Below are positions 1 to 12,500 of a stretch of 64,000 bases of DNA, piece by piece. This DNA comes from Heliocybe sulcata. Its lineage: Eukaryota > Basidiomycota > Agaricomycetes > Gloeophyllales > Gloeophyllaceae. The notes under the pieces were generated by a model, which did not search any database, was not told the DNA's origin, and saw nothing but the letters and a program-made list of their open reading frames with translations. Position numbers and translations under genes: made by a program. The stretch lies in the NCBI GenBank assembly GCA_004369045.1, contig ML213513.1, positions 536,968 to 600,967 of the forward strand, written 5' to 3'. How positions within the stretch are numbered: the first letter of the stretch is position 1; the number at the start of each line of letters is the position of its first letter.

Positions 1-1
1 C

Positions 2-1276
2 AGGATGTGTCGGGATATTTTAAATTCGTGTATACGGAATACGGAGGAGGCTGAGAGGAGCTCGGCAGCGAGTGCGGCGTATCCGGGGAGTGGAAGAGGG
101 TTGGGCAAAGGCGTGTGGGGACTTATTGAGGAGAGCGAGCTGGCGAAGACTATCAGGAAGGATGAGGAGAAGAAGGTTAGCGTGGATTTTCTACGCGTGG
201 CTGTGTACTAATCAAGTCGTAGGTCGGCTCGGACCTTCTTATCCGTGCGTACGGATGTAAGGCGGAACTAGAGGAGCAACTCGCGCGTCCAGGAGAGGTG
301 GACGGGGAGGTTGTGGAGAAGGTGAAGGAGATGATGGGTCCGCTCAGGACGTTGATCGAGGCGACGGTGGATCCGACGCGGTTGGATGAGATTTTGATGT
401 TGAATGATACGCTGATGGGGCTGATGAGAAGGACGGGAAGTGGGAGGGGAGCTTTGAGGGAGTTGGGGTTGAGCGACGGGAAGGATATGAGTATCGCGAT
501 TCCGAATGGACATGCGGAAGCAGAGGCAGAGGGCGAGGAGGGCGAGGACGAGGAGGTGCTGGCAACGCCGAGGGTGGACAAGGGGAAGGGCCGGGCACAG
601 CCGGAGCCGGAGGAGGTGGAGAAGATCTTGAGCCCGACAAAGTTCTTGATTACGGAGAGCGATGATGAGGACGAGGGAGAGAAGTACCATGATGCGGCGG
701 AGGCGCCGGAGTTTGGGTCGCCGTCTCCGACTGATAGGTATGTACAGTGAAGACTGCTTCAGAGAATGGAACGCTCATTGGGTTGAAGGTCGAGGAGCTG
801 GGTCGCGGAGGAGGGAGAGATATTTAGGAAGGGGAATGTCCTGCTGGGCCCAGCAGAGATGGAGGGCGAGTATGCGGGAGAGGAGCTGCGGAGAGAGGTG
901 AGTGGCAGGATCCTGCTGCTTCGTCGTCCGTCAAGGCTGATGGGTGTGATAGCTCCTGGAAGTCGAGGTCGAGCGCCCACCGCCGCGGCCGATCATAGAC
1001 GAGTTTGGCATGGAGATACCCCCGCCCGCGGAGGGGACGGAGGCCCCGGAGGAGAAGAAGCCACCCCCGAGACCGTATGTGCCGCGGAGGACGTCGACAT
1101 CGTCGTCAATCGTGTCGCTGAAAACACAAAGCCTTGCGTCGCCCCGGCAGAGCAGCGACGGGGAGCCCGCGCTGGCTGCTGGGGAATCCGCGGCGAGTCC
1201 GACGTCTGCGGTGTCGCCTGGCCCGATGCCGTACCTTACGCGGAGGTCGTCGGCTGCGTCGATTGAGACGCGATGA
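2..1276 (+). CDS. VHS/GAT-type trafficking protein (LSB5-like), 3' part
   Basis: The gene runs in from before the window, so its start is not seen. Exons read 2-175, 223-737, about 789-897 and 953-1276. The first intron has a clear TACTAAT-like branch site, and the third exon's acceptor is ambiguous. The conceptual product has a helical region (VGSDLLIRAYG, then EVVEKVKEMMGPL and LNDTLMGLMRR) resembling the GAT three-helix bundle of GGA/TOM1/LSB5 adaptors, which bind ubiquitin and ARF in Golgi-endosome sorting. An acidic linker, a conserved block (EGEIFRKGNVLLGP, DEFGMEIPPP) and a Ser/Pro-rich tail follow. The last block is, as I recall, typical of basidiomycete LSB5-like proteins. The family call is from memory of related proteins. 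The missing VHS part would confirm it. Confidence 0.5.
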
Positions 1277-1847
1277 GCTCGCGGTCCCCGGTTTGAGGGC
1301 TCCCATGCGTGAAGTGTTCGCGTCTGGTGCACGCAGTGCTTGTTTGACTGCCGCTATACCCTGGTACATAGCGAGTGGACGGAACTATTATACTCTAATG
1401 TTGTTTATAGTCTACATGGTGCCGCGTATTACTACGTTCCTACGTTACTCGTGCGTTGACGACTTGATTCGCATCTCAACGAGGGTGCTGGTTGATGGTT
1501 GCCCTGAGCTACAAAGTCGGTGCTGCTTGCATTGAGGTCGGCGTGGATATCTTCATGAGACGCCGATGTTGTTATGGGTCGAACGTCGAACGCCATCGCC
1601 ACATCGATGGGAAGGCCTTCCCCAGGCTTCCTCCCGCGCAATTATGTACTCAATATGCGGGGGTATTACATGAATCTCGGGCCCAGTCCAAGAGGTATAC
1701 TTAGCGGTCCGATATGCGCTACGATTTGACTTCACGCAGGGGTAAGCCGTCGTAGGGCCCGCGCGTCCCCGCTTTCTCTGCCATTTTCTCTGTCATTTCC
1801 TCAATTGACCTGAGCAGCGAGGCTCTCTAACATCTCTCGACTTGAAT
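1277..1847. other. intergenic, 570 nt
   Basis: This stretch holds the 3' flank of the LSB5-like gene and the promoter side of the peroxiredoxin gene. Only short chance reading frames are seen. No repeat or RNA gene was recognised. Confidence 0.5.
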
Positions 1848-2774
1848 ATGCCACGGAAGGCTGGCACAGCAGATGAAGGCGCGGCCGGGCAGCTCGCTCC
1901 TCGTCGCTCGACTAGACTGACCGCTGCTCTTGCTGCGGTTGGTGCTAGTGTGGAGCCCGGTAATGTCAAGAGACCTCGAGAAATAGAGGAGACAGATGAA
2001 GTGACAGATGCAGGTTCCAAAAAGGTTGTGTCCATTCATATGTCCCATCTCTTTTTGTCTTGAACGCTCATCTATCGACTAGGCTAAGAGCACCGGTCGT
2101 AAAACAAAGGAGCCCAAGGAGGACGCGTCTGACACGCCAGCACCTACTCTCTCTCCCATAGACGTGGGAGATAGCCTTCCGTCGTTCGTACTAAAAAATG
2201 AACAAGATGAGGACGTCGACGTGGCTACCCTGTCCGCCGAGAAAGGCGTAGTCATTTTTCTTGTTCCCAAGGCAGACACTCGTGAGCACCACTAATTCTG
2301 CTCATTTCAATGGACTTCTGAGAGATGAAATTCAGCTGGATGCACGAACCAAGCTTGCGGGTTCCGAGATAGCTACCCTGACTTCACGTCAGCTGGTTTC
2401 GACGTGTATTGTCTGAGCGCTGATAAGCCGGCAGCGCAGAACAAGTGGAAGACTAAAGTGCGCCGCTCAGAAGCCGGTATCCACGTATGTGCTGACATTC
2501 CCAATCCTGCATAGAAGGAGCTCCAGTACCCGTTGCTCTCCGACCCCAAGAGAGTCTTGATCACTGCCCTAGGTGCTGGAGAAGGCGGGAAGACCAAGCG
2601 TAGTCATTTCATCTTTGAGAAGGGTGGAAAGCTCGTGGACAAGAAAGTACCGGTGAAACCCGTCGATAGGTCTCTTTCTTTCTTCCGTGAAACACTCGAA
2701 TGGCCTAGCTCACAAGTCGCGTCGCCAGCCCCAGGTTTGCGTACGAGTTCATCAAGACCCTCCCTACAGTGTAA
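1848..2774 (+). CDS. DOT5: atypical 2-Cys peroxiredoxin, BCP/Dot5 type, nuclear
   Basis: This is a thiol peroxidase that reduces hydroperoxides. Exons are 1848-2024, 2083-2281, 2336-2457, 2515-2669 and 2717-2774. All phases agree and give 236 residues. The N-terminal ~85 residues are basic and disordered (RRSTRL, KRPRE, AKSTGRKTK), which fits nuclear targeting as in yeast Dot5. The catalytic domain has VGDSLPSFVL, then FLVPKADTPGCTNQAC with the peroxidatic Cys near residue 128 and the resolving Cys five residues later, the spacing of the BCP group. The pattern ends with YPLLSDP, then GGKTKRSHFIFEKGG. The intron between ADT and PGC splits the codon just before the active site. The ATG at 1848 is the first in-frame ATG of exon 1. 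Confidence 0.9.
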
Positions 2775-3132
2775 TGTGTGCTGCAAGGTCTTTTTCGGGC
2801 GAACGGCCGAGAAGCGGAGGTCATGCCACATCCTAGTACGCTGCAGTGCTGTCTATCTTGAACTGTGATCGAGAAGAGTATGGACTCTTACAGCTATGGG
2901 ATCATGCATATATGCCGTGCTTACAAGCAGGTGGTTGCCGGATGCGAAGACATTTATGTAGTCGCTGCGCAAGGTCGGATTGTGGTCATCTCCAGCGCTG
3001 CGAAATCTAGGAAATGAGTTTCTATCTCCTACCGGCTGATTGAACCGGAACTGGCGTGCCGCACCGCGCCGGTAATCTAAAAGTTGCATGAATCCAGTTG
3101 CATGAATCCTTTCGTCGCATATATCATCTACC
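2775..3132. other. intergenic, 358 nt
   Basis: This is the spacer between the peroxiredoxin stop and the Crinkler-like start. A short direct repeat (agttgcatgaatcc) is present near 3082-3110. No gene is seen. Confidence 0.5.
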
Positions 3133-5002
3133 ATGGCTCTGACTGACGGCAAACTTTGGTGTCTGCTAATCGATCATGATAGGAAACCACTTGGCTATCC
3201 GTTCAAGGTGCCACTGGCTGCCGGGTTTGATGTGTCAGACTTGCGGCAGATGGCTGCAGAAATGAGAGCAGAAATAACTGGGTCAACACCGGGCGCGATC
3301 GCCCTGAACATCGTTGTGCGGCAGTGGCCAAGAGATACTTATGTCAAGGACGAATTCCTCCAAGAGGAAGTCACCAAGGCTTTCTCTGACAAGATAACCA
3401 TAATACTGGAGTCGTGGCAGGTGTTGGGAGACCTACAGCTCTCAGTGACTGATATATTGCTCGTGGAACTTCCCCCTCCTCCAGGTTAGTATCCATCTTC
3501 TATTGACGGTAAAGGCCAGTGCAGTGAATTGTCGTTGCAGCTGGATCAGGGAGTAAGCGCAAGCATGATTCACACAACCGACCAGAATCTATGGCGCTGA
3601 AGCGCCTGAAGACAGACATCGCAATGAAACCCTCTTCGCTTACTGCTCCCTCGGAGTTCCAAAAGATTGTAGGAGAAGGGCATGCTATCTCTTGCAATCG
3701 TCCCTTCGACTGCCATACCCTGCCTCTCGTACTCCTTCACGAAGCTTTCACGATTTTCAAAGACAGGTGCAGAGAGGACCCTTCGGAGCAAGCACTTTCA
3801 TGTCTCAATCAACTCAGCGTGGTGGGATGCGCGTGGTTTGAAACTCAGGTTGAAAGGAGGTCGGAGATTCAGGCCGTGCTTAAGGAGTGCATGGATCTTT
3901 CGCTGCCCGAAAGCAAGGTTCCGGGCACTGATTATGGGACCGACGGAAACCTTGACGTCGTCGTGATGCCTGCCGCCATTCGGGATTGCAAGAACGAGTC
4001 GGGACCTGCACTCAACGAAGCCATCCTATATTACGCGAACTTTCTCCAGAAGGCATTCGATCACCCTCTTCGCTTTCGTAATTTCCGCACTTGTTTCCCG
4101 AGTATCCTCATAGTGGACATGGGTGCGTTTTGTACCTCTATCATATGCACGGCATGTTACCATGTTATACAGGTTCGTATATGGGCTTTTATGGAGCCGC
4201 ATGGGACGGGCGGTGCGTGAAGGTCGAACCGCTCACACCTCTTTTCGACCTGTCCACCCATTGGAAGGAGCGGAAAGCGAGATATGCGATGGCAGCTAGT
4301 CTCGATGCGCTCGTGGCTGCCATCAGCAACATCACAGCGCATTACCGGTCCATCGTCACCGACGCAACAGAGAATCCACAGTCATCGGAAGCTGATCCTC
4401 GCGTCGAGAAGGCTCGCGGATATCCGTTCCTGACATCCTACAACGATGGTGAGCGAGAGATAACGTTCACGTACAAGGCGCGAGTCTACGACACGAAGCT
4501 CTTCTTCTATGCTACTCTGGACGGGCCTGACGCTGGCGACTGTCTCGTAAAATTTACGCCTCAGTATTCGGAAGGCGCGCACAGCTATCTCGCATCCCGC
4601 GGATTAGCGCCGATGCTCCGGCGATGCGTTCAAATCTCTGCAGACTGGGTCGCGGTCATCATGGACATATCTCCATACAAGGTGCTCTGCGATATGGATC
4701 TTTCGGAGGCGGACAAGGAGAAGATCCGGCACAAAGTGAAGAGTGCCTTGGATACACTACACCAAGGAGGCTTCGTCCATGGGGACGTCCGAGACACCAA
4801 TCTTCTCGTCGACGTTCAGTCGCTTGAATCTGAGGACGTGGCGATCCACTTGATCGACTTCGACTGGGCCGGACGTATCGGAGAGGCCAAGTACCCGCTT
4901 GGAATCAACAGGACAAGTGTGAAGCGCCCAGCCGGTGTCGAGGGCGGTGCGCTCATCGCAGAGAGTCATGACATTGGCATGTTGTCTTATCTCTTCGAAT
5001 GA
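3133..5002 (+). CDS. Crinkler-type protein: ubiquitin-like header, PD-(D/E)xK nuclease-like domain and kinase
   Basis: Exons 3133-3484, 3541-4122 and 4173-5002 join in phase to 587 residues. Residues 1-117 (LWCLLIDHDRKPLG and following) resemble the Crinkler N-terminal header. A basic patch (GSKRKHD, LKRLK) after it could be a nuclear signal. The middle region carries GTDGNLDVVVM then RDCKNESG at about 265, the DxK arrangement of restriction-endonuclease-like folds, followed by FPSILIVDMGSYMGFYGAAW. The C-terminal part is a kinase with VHGDVRDTNLL (HGD near 514-516) and LIDFDWAG (DFD near 540). This domain order is known from fungal and oomycete CRN proteins of the REase-kinase class, thought to act in nuclei as effectors or in conflict between organisms. 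Which role applies here cannot be told. The gene looks whole. Confidence 0.75.
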
Positions 5003-5606
5003 CTGCAAGTTCCATTGGCACTAGTGGCGCGTCTTTCCCAAAATCGATCAAGTGTTTTCTTTTCGCTGCAATGTCAGTGGCATGTATTCACGCGGCGATG
5101 CCTATATCCTGTGTTTCGTCGACATTCCTCTTTAGGCATCAGAAAAGGGACGGCCAACGATGCGGACCCACCATCGGCCAGGCCAGTGATAGACCCGACG
5201 GGGTACAGCTTTTCATCAATCAGTCCGCAACCGCAGTCTCTCGTGTCCTTACTTAGCTTCACCCAATGGCCGTAAAACAATACAATAGGAATCATGCAAA
5301 CGTACTGTACACATAATGTACAGTCACTGCTCTAGACGTGTCCGATGCAAAGGAGGAACAGAAGCCCTAGTGCAGACGCGACGAAGGAATACTTTACTAT
5401 ATGGGTCATAAAATATTAAGTCGTAATCCGATCCTACAAACAGACAGTCAACAGGCAAAGGTAGACAGACAGGGGATACGGAGCATGTACAGGGTAAAAA
5501 ATATCTGAGCCAGAAATCGTCAGGACCACAAGTAAGGATGCAGCGGACGAGCGAAATACTCACCAGACCCCATCTATGTCTACTCACAAAGACGATCCGA
5601 TCCCCT
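5003..5606. other. convergent 3' flanks
   Basis: This lies between two convergent genes. Only short frames on both strands are seen, with no repeat or RNA gene. Confidence 0.5.
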
Positions 5607-7308
5607 TCACCGGACCCTGCTGACCGCCTTCTTTCTCTCCTCACTCTCCGCCTCCTCCGCGTCCATCTCCATCCCCACCGGCACAACACCCATCCCCACC
5701 GAGACCGCCTCCGCACTGCTCCCCTCTCCCCTAGCCGGCTCAGGGCTCAAACTGCCCTCCCTGGACACACTCGGGCTCATCTGCACGTCGCCATCCTGGT
5801 CATGGTAATGCCCGTGGTCCTCCGGCAGCGGCGGCAGCTCCGCCTCGGTCAGATCCACCACATTGCCAACCATGGTTGTGCTGCGTCCTGCTGCCTGAAA
5901 GCCACTCCGTCCCCTTCTTGGCGCCCCAATCCCGATCCCAAGTCGGCTCGCACCGGTGTCGGCTTCCACTTCGGTTTCCGCGCCCGCGCCGTCCTCGCGC
6001 TCACGCGCAATGCCGGTACCCGCGGGGTCCATGACCATGTCCGCGTCGTCGCCGTCGCCACTGCCGACGAGCGACTCCACGTCCACTTCGACGTCTTCTT
6101 CGAGGTCGGCGTATGTCCTGCAGACTGGGCATGAGAACGCCGGGTGGTGCGTGTCGAGCAGGGGCCGGATGCACTTGTAATGGAAGGAATGCGAGCAGGG
6201 GGCGATGAACAGTGCTTGGTGGATCGTGATAGAGAACAAGCCTGTAAGGAACGTGAGTGGCGCTCATCGCTCAACTAAGACGATGACTTACAGATGCAGC
6301 AGTCCGACAGGCCGCTCTTGGGTGCGATTTTCTTGGAATCGGATGCCTTGGACGGGATGGCGAGGGCTTTGAGCTGCCTCAGCGCATTGGTACTGCCACG
6401 CCATCAAGACCGAGAAGCCCGGCAAAACACAAACACACGTACTTGAACGCATTCGCAGCCGCCTGCCATTCCCGCCCCACCTCGACTCGGATCTTGACAC
6501 ACTTGTAGATGTCCTCCGTCCCGCCCTGGTAGTCCACGCCCAGCTGCAAGATGTCCCCGTCCTTCAGCTCATGCGGGCGACTCTCCGAGTTCGCAGGGCT
6601 CAGCCGGACGTGGTTCAGGAACGTCCCGCTGGAGCTCTTCGTGTCCTTGATGCAAAACTTGCCGCCGGCCTCAACCCAGATCTCAGCGTGGCTGCGGCTG
6701 ACGACCTTGGACTTGAACGCGAGCTTGTTCGACCCGAGCGCGTTGGCCGCCGCGATCCCAAGCCCGGAGCGGTCCGTGAAGCGGCCAATGCGGAGAGGCG
6801 TGTCGCCTTCTTTGACGTCGCGCTGGATGGGCTCGAAGCGGAGGGATCGGCGAGAATCAACGTGCGGGACGAGGCGGATGCGGTGACCAGGTACGTTGGA
6901 CAACGACGCCGGGTGTGCGGAGCGCGGGCCACTCGTCAGCCCGGGTGCGCTGGCGCTGATGGCGACCTGTGGCGTCGCCGTCGAAGCGAGAGTGCCCGCG
7001 GATCGTCTCCTTCTGAGCATGTTGGCGATACCGCCGCCTGTTTGCTGCTGGCTGTTCTGCTGCGAAATGGACGTCTGAATCGGTGCGGCACCGCTGACGG
7101 CGGCTGGGCGTCTTCGGTGACCTGGCGGCGGGGACGGTTCGTGGGCGGGAACAGGAGGCGGAGAAGGTTCTTGCTGGTCGCGGTTTGGGGGGTCCAGATG
7201 AATGTGCGATTGCGAGGTCCCTCGTGGACGCCCGCGTAGGAAGTTTCCCAGTATATGGTGCCGCACTGGGGGTGACTCGGCTCCGACATGAGGTGCAAAA
7301 GGGTCCAT
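5607..7308 (-). CDS. dma1: FHA-RING E3 ubiquitin ligase, Dma1-like
   Basis: Exons (minus strand) 7308-6443, 6392-6292 and 6241-5607 give 533 residues. A Pro/Gln-rich disordered N-terminus leads to an FHA domain at about 171-262 (LRIGRFTDRSG, SRSHAEIW, SSGTFLN), which binds phosphothreonine. A RING of the H2 type follows near 320-365 (CCICLFSITIHQ, APCSHSFHYKCI, SCPVCR). The RING is split by an intron inside its first Cys pair region. The tail is acidic and Ser-rich. FHA plus RING in this order defines the Dma1/Dma2/Chfr group, which acts in the mitotic exit and septation checkpoint. The second exon's AFNTNALRQLKAL linker also fits Dma proteins. Confidence 0.88.
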
Positions 7309-9517
7309 GTTGGGTGCAGTCGCGAAAACAAAAGCGAGAGGCGCTGTCGAGTGCTGGTAGTCGCTGTGTCAGGGTGTGCGTGATGCCGGAGGTGTCGATG
7401 CCAATTTCGAATGTTGGCGGGGATATAAGCAGAGACGACGGCCGGCGCAGCGAGCAAAGACAGGCAGGAAATCGCGGTTAGGAGCAAAAGAGGAGAGTGC
7501 GGAATTAAAGCCTGTGTGACGGAAGAATTCCCAATATAGGCTACCGTCAGCCACGCGCGGGGGGGCAGTCCAGACTGGCGCCCGTCGTTCGAACCCGTAT
7601 CTTCACGGTATCTTTTGCCCTGCCCAGGCGGTTCCAGCCAGCAGCGAGCGCGAGTTGAGTATATGGATGTCTATTCTACAAGCTGGCAATGTGGAGAGAG
7701 TGCGTCCGACATACGGCGCGTTTCACTCCAAAATTTGCAGAGACATCTTCGGATTGATGGATATCGTCGAAGGTATCTTCTCTCTTTCCATTTGCATCCA
7801 TACTCCCGGGGACCATGGCAGGAGAGCGTCCCATGCCAGGCACCATTGCGCCGCGGCCTGGGAACAAATGAATGAGTAAAAGCATTTCATTCGTTAGGAT
7901 CAGAAATGCGGTTTCGTTATACCCTCGGTTCCGGGTTTACGCGACGCTATACGGGACGCTCGATCGGATCGAGGCGGAATCAACTCCTCGAAATACCGTG
8001 TTCGCAACATACCGGTTGTCGCATCCACCATTCACCAGCCGTCCGTCTCATGCTGAAAATGTGTTTGCTCGCTATATCCGATTCAGGGATGGTAGACCTC
8101 AGGCCTCAGACTCGAAGCTGTTGACATTGACAGCTTCTCCCGAGATCTGTCTGAGCGCGTGCGAGTCGGCGGTTGCGAATTCTCCAGGGCCTGGTTAGGA
8201 TGGACCGAAGGACGCACGAGTGAGCATGGATAGAATGTTTAGATTCCTGACAGCCTCCATACATTCCTGGGCGAGCAGTGCCGACGATTGTCTGTCGGAT
8301 AAATGACTTTCGACGCCGTTCTCCGCCACGATCGTTATATGCATGAGTAATAGACAGTAGTGCTCAATATTTGCATAGAAGAGCACTCACTCGCGCAGAG
8401 CATCCACCCCGGGAACTTCAGTACTCAGTGCTGGCGGCGGGAGACGGGACTCTCACATTTCATGTGGGCTTCTAAGGTATAGAATGTTGTCTGGATGTGT
8501 CTTCAGGTGCGTATTCGCTTGAATGTCAGTCCCAATGTTGAAAAGTCTCGTTCCTGTCCGGGAACATTAGAGGTGAAACGGCGCATACAAGGGTTCATAG
8601 CCATACTATATGCGCCAGAAAGTGAGCAAGTCGACTCAAGACGGTGCGTAGGCATGTTAGGTAACTTACTGGAATGCGACCCTTTCAATCTCCATTATTG
8701 TTATTCTGGGGCTCGACTGAAAGTGAGGCGGCTGTATGCGCTTATTCATACGAGAAGCACTGCCATATGCATCCACGAGTGTACTGACATCGACAGCAAG
8801 TCCAGCAACGCTTACTAAAGATGTCTCCGGATACGACATCTTATCTGTGTCTGGCTCCCGCATCGCCGTCTCTTTGAGAGACGCGGCATTCTTGCTTGCG
8901 CAGGAAACTACGATTTATGCGCATATATCCCGGGAGTCAAGCTCTATGCACTGCACAGACATCAGAACATTGATACTTATGGGTATGACGGTACTCACAT
9001 TACATGCAGGTTTTTTAATGCCTAGGCGCGGGCTGTCACCAGACTGACTCTGTCTACTGTCCCTTCCCCGCAATACTAGGACATGATGTCCTTAATGGGA
9101 GCAACGGCGGAGCCCAAGGGTTGCGGAGGAGAAGGCAATGGCAGACAGAGGAGGGAGACATGGAGCTAAGTGCGGACGAGAAAAGATCTTGCGTTGATAG
9201 CTGCTTCGGATGTGGCAAACGCAGGGGCGGTTATGTGGCTGTGCTAGCCACGCGAGCTGCCTACGTCACGGCAGTCTCGTAAGAAAGCCGCTCGGGTCCC
9301 TCCCCGGCGTACTTGACAGTCTGAATCCTGACGCATGATGTACTCGCCGCTCCATATATATGTTGCCTTCTGTCTTTCCTCCTCTAAGTCGAATTGCATG
9401 TACGTACTTTGGCTTTCTCCTGCACTGGTTGACTCATCGAGTACTTGCTTTCCTCGCCGTCAGCTTCAAGTCTGACCTAGTTCAGGCATCAATAGAAGAT
9501 CTAGAGCCGAATACGAC
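7309..9517. other. gene-poor stretch, 2.2 kb
   Basis: No supported gene on either strand. Reading frames are short and lack plausible splice partners or domains. One copy of the CCTCAGGCCTCAG motif lies at 8097-8109. This interval separates the divergent dma1-like and ER-transporter-like genes, so it holds both promoters. Confidence 0.4.
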
Positions 9518-12500
9518 ATGCCTTTTCGAAATCTCCAGGTTCCTGGCTGGATAACTCAGAATGTACGATCTAAGAGGTCTTTGAAATTACTCTTTAGATG
9601 TTGGTTAGCATCCTGGCTCGCCTTTGTCCTCCTGCTGCCGAACAAGTCGCTGCAGACCCTCGGAAATGCGTGAGTAACTACAACGTGTTTCAAGTACTGC
9701 ATCTGAAATAATCTGTACTGCTATAGAGCATTCTTCGGAATGATAGTGAGCCTGATGCTCCCGCCCAACATGCCCGTGCAGACGTTCCTTTTTGTGCGTG
9801 GATAATGTCTTGAATGCTCCTAAGAGTTGTCGCTCAAAGTCATACTGAAAAAATAACCAGGCAATCGCGATGCTCTACGTGGGCTTGCTTCTCGGCTGGG
9901 CGTTCGGCGCGGCAGCCATGCGCGCATCTCTGGCTGCGCGGAGCCAGGTGTTGTTGCAGCAGACTTTCCAGAAATTGCAGCAGAGGTGCGTCTTTAGTTT
10001 CAACAGCAATGGCTGCTATGTTTGATTGAGATATTTCCATAGTACTGCAGGACTCTCGAACCCTGACGCCCTTTATCAGATCGAGATCTTCCAAGGATGG
10101 TTCCTGGACCCCCGGTACATCCATACACTTCTCACCTTTCTGACGTTCACATCTAAGCGTATTGCAACAGATCCACAGCTGTTTATGGGGCCTTCCTGGG
10201 AGTTGGCACCTTTCTCTTGTCCCTCATGCGTGCTTACGTGCCTAAACTTGCGTTCACATCCATCTTCGCGACCATTGCTATTGATATATTCTGCGTGCGT
10301 ATCCTCCTGATCTCGTCCTGCCACCTATGCTTACAAACTACGGGACTTCCTTGCCACCAGTCTTATGCCCCTCTCTTTCCCTTCGCCGAGTACACGCTGC
10401 TCAACTCCGTCTTGATATCCTCCGCGGCATACACAGCCATTGCTTGTGTCTGTATTTTGCTAGTATTCCCTGAGACGGTCGCACATGCGTACCTGGATGA
10501 GGTGAGAAGTCAGGTAGAGAAGTGCCGGGCGCTCGTGGGTGTGCAGGAGGATGTGCTTGCCGCTGGGGCACGACCAAAGGCCGAGACTGGAGGTACACTG
10601 CTGAAGACGGATGAGCGCCAAGACGGGGAGGAGAAGCACCAAGGGGATGGTCAGACCGCCGGGGCGGAGACGTTTGAGCAGGTAAAAGCTCAAATCGACG
10701 GGATGAGAGCCGGGGTAATTGGCGGGCTCAAACTGCGTACGTATCTTATCCCTCGCCTACACTTTACCTTTTGAAATTGAGTTTGAACTCTAGTTGATAG
10801 CAAGGTCCAATTCGCGGACCTTGAATTCAGTTATGGCAAGTGGAACAGCGGCGACTTGAAGGAGCTGCAGGAGCCACTCAAGACCCTTGGCGTAAGAGTG
10901 GGTGAGTAGTATTTTGCAGTCCTTCTACCCATTCTACGGTTATATGCCCCTGCGATGACATACGGCTAAATCTCATTCCCGTGCTACAGTCGGCCTGCAG
11001 ACACTCACCCGCCTGGTGTGGCGTATTCGCACCCGCGATCTGCCTAGGCTTTCAGATGCAAAGACCGCCGACACAAGTAGGACGGGGTCCACGGACTCGG
11101 TCGCTCTTCCTCAAGCACAACCGCAACGTGCCAATGTCGGTCCACCCGCCGATGATGATGGTCATGGGGCTGGCAGGCACAGCCGAGCCCCATCTACCTC
11201 TCCAGACACAACCCTCCTACGTGCCATCTACTCGTCCAACGTGCGTTTGGAAGAGGCCCATTCTCTCCGGCTAGAGGACATTCTGCCTCTTCTTCGGGAA
11301 GTCACCGCTCCTCTTCGGAAGGCGATTATTGATGGGCTGGCCTGTCTGGGCAAGGTGGTCGAGGACGTCAATACCAGAAGGTGGGCGCGCTTGAGAGGAA
11401 AAGGGCGGGATGGAGAGGATACGGAACGGAATCTAGTAGAGGCACTGGATAAGCTGAAGAAAGAGATGCAGGAGTTTAGAGGAGGGAGGTATAAGGTCCT
11501 CGTCGAACCTTTCGCTCCTCTCTTCTCCGACTTCAAAGCGGGACAAGAAGAGAGTAGGGAATGGCTCCCCCTCCGCTCTCTGTACCTCGCGTACGTGTTC
11601 GCCGCGACGCTGCTCGCGTCGGGTGAGGCTACAAAGGAGTTGATGGAGAACGTAGCTGGTATTACACAGAAGAGGAGGAGACGGAGGGTGTGGGCGCCTA
11701 GTGGGCTCAGAAAGATCGGGAAGTTGTTCAGGGAACGTGGGCAGGAGGATGCAGAGCAGACGTTTGGAGAAGACCTGAATGCGGAGGAGAGGAAGAGGGA
11801 GCCGGAGGGCGAGTGGGAGAGGGAGGCCAGTAAGTAACAATATCACCTTCCCGGTTAAGGGAGAGATCTGAAGAACTTGCGGACAGGACGTGATCCGGAT
11901 AGTCGGCCGCCGGATAATGCATTTCAGAAGGTCATGAATGGGATCAGTGGGGTGTATGGCTGGGCGAAAACTGTGGAGGTTATTGTGAGTGCTGGAGCTT
12001 TACGACTAAGGAGACGGGCTGATAATGGTGTAGTTTGCGGTGAAATACGTCGTGCTGACAATTGCGTTGTGGTTGCCTGCCGTGTTTCATAATAGCGCCG
12101 GTGAGTGCCATCATATCGCATGACTTATTCGGCCTAACAGAGGAACGGGCGACAGGCTTCAATTACGAGCAGAAGGGTGTCTGGTGCGTCCTGTTGCATT
12201 GGTGGTCTTAACCTGAGGACTCATAGTCGTCACCACATAGGGCACTGATCATGGCACAGATGACTTTGAACGTGTATGCTTCCGACCAGATCTTCAAGTG
12301 GGTCTCAGAACAGCACGTTTGTCGTGATGCGGCTGAACTTAGATTTCTTAGTTACTTCACACGACTCATTGGTACCTTTATTGGTCTGATATTTGGGCTG
12401 TTGGTGTGGTACATTGGTATGCCTTGGATTCCCTTGACTAGCAAGGTATTTCCACCTAACATGAATCGTCATAGGTTCCGGTCATGGAACTGGCAACCCT

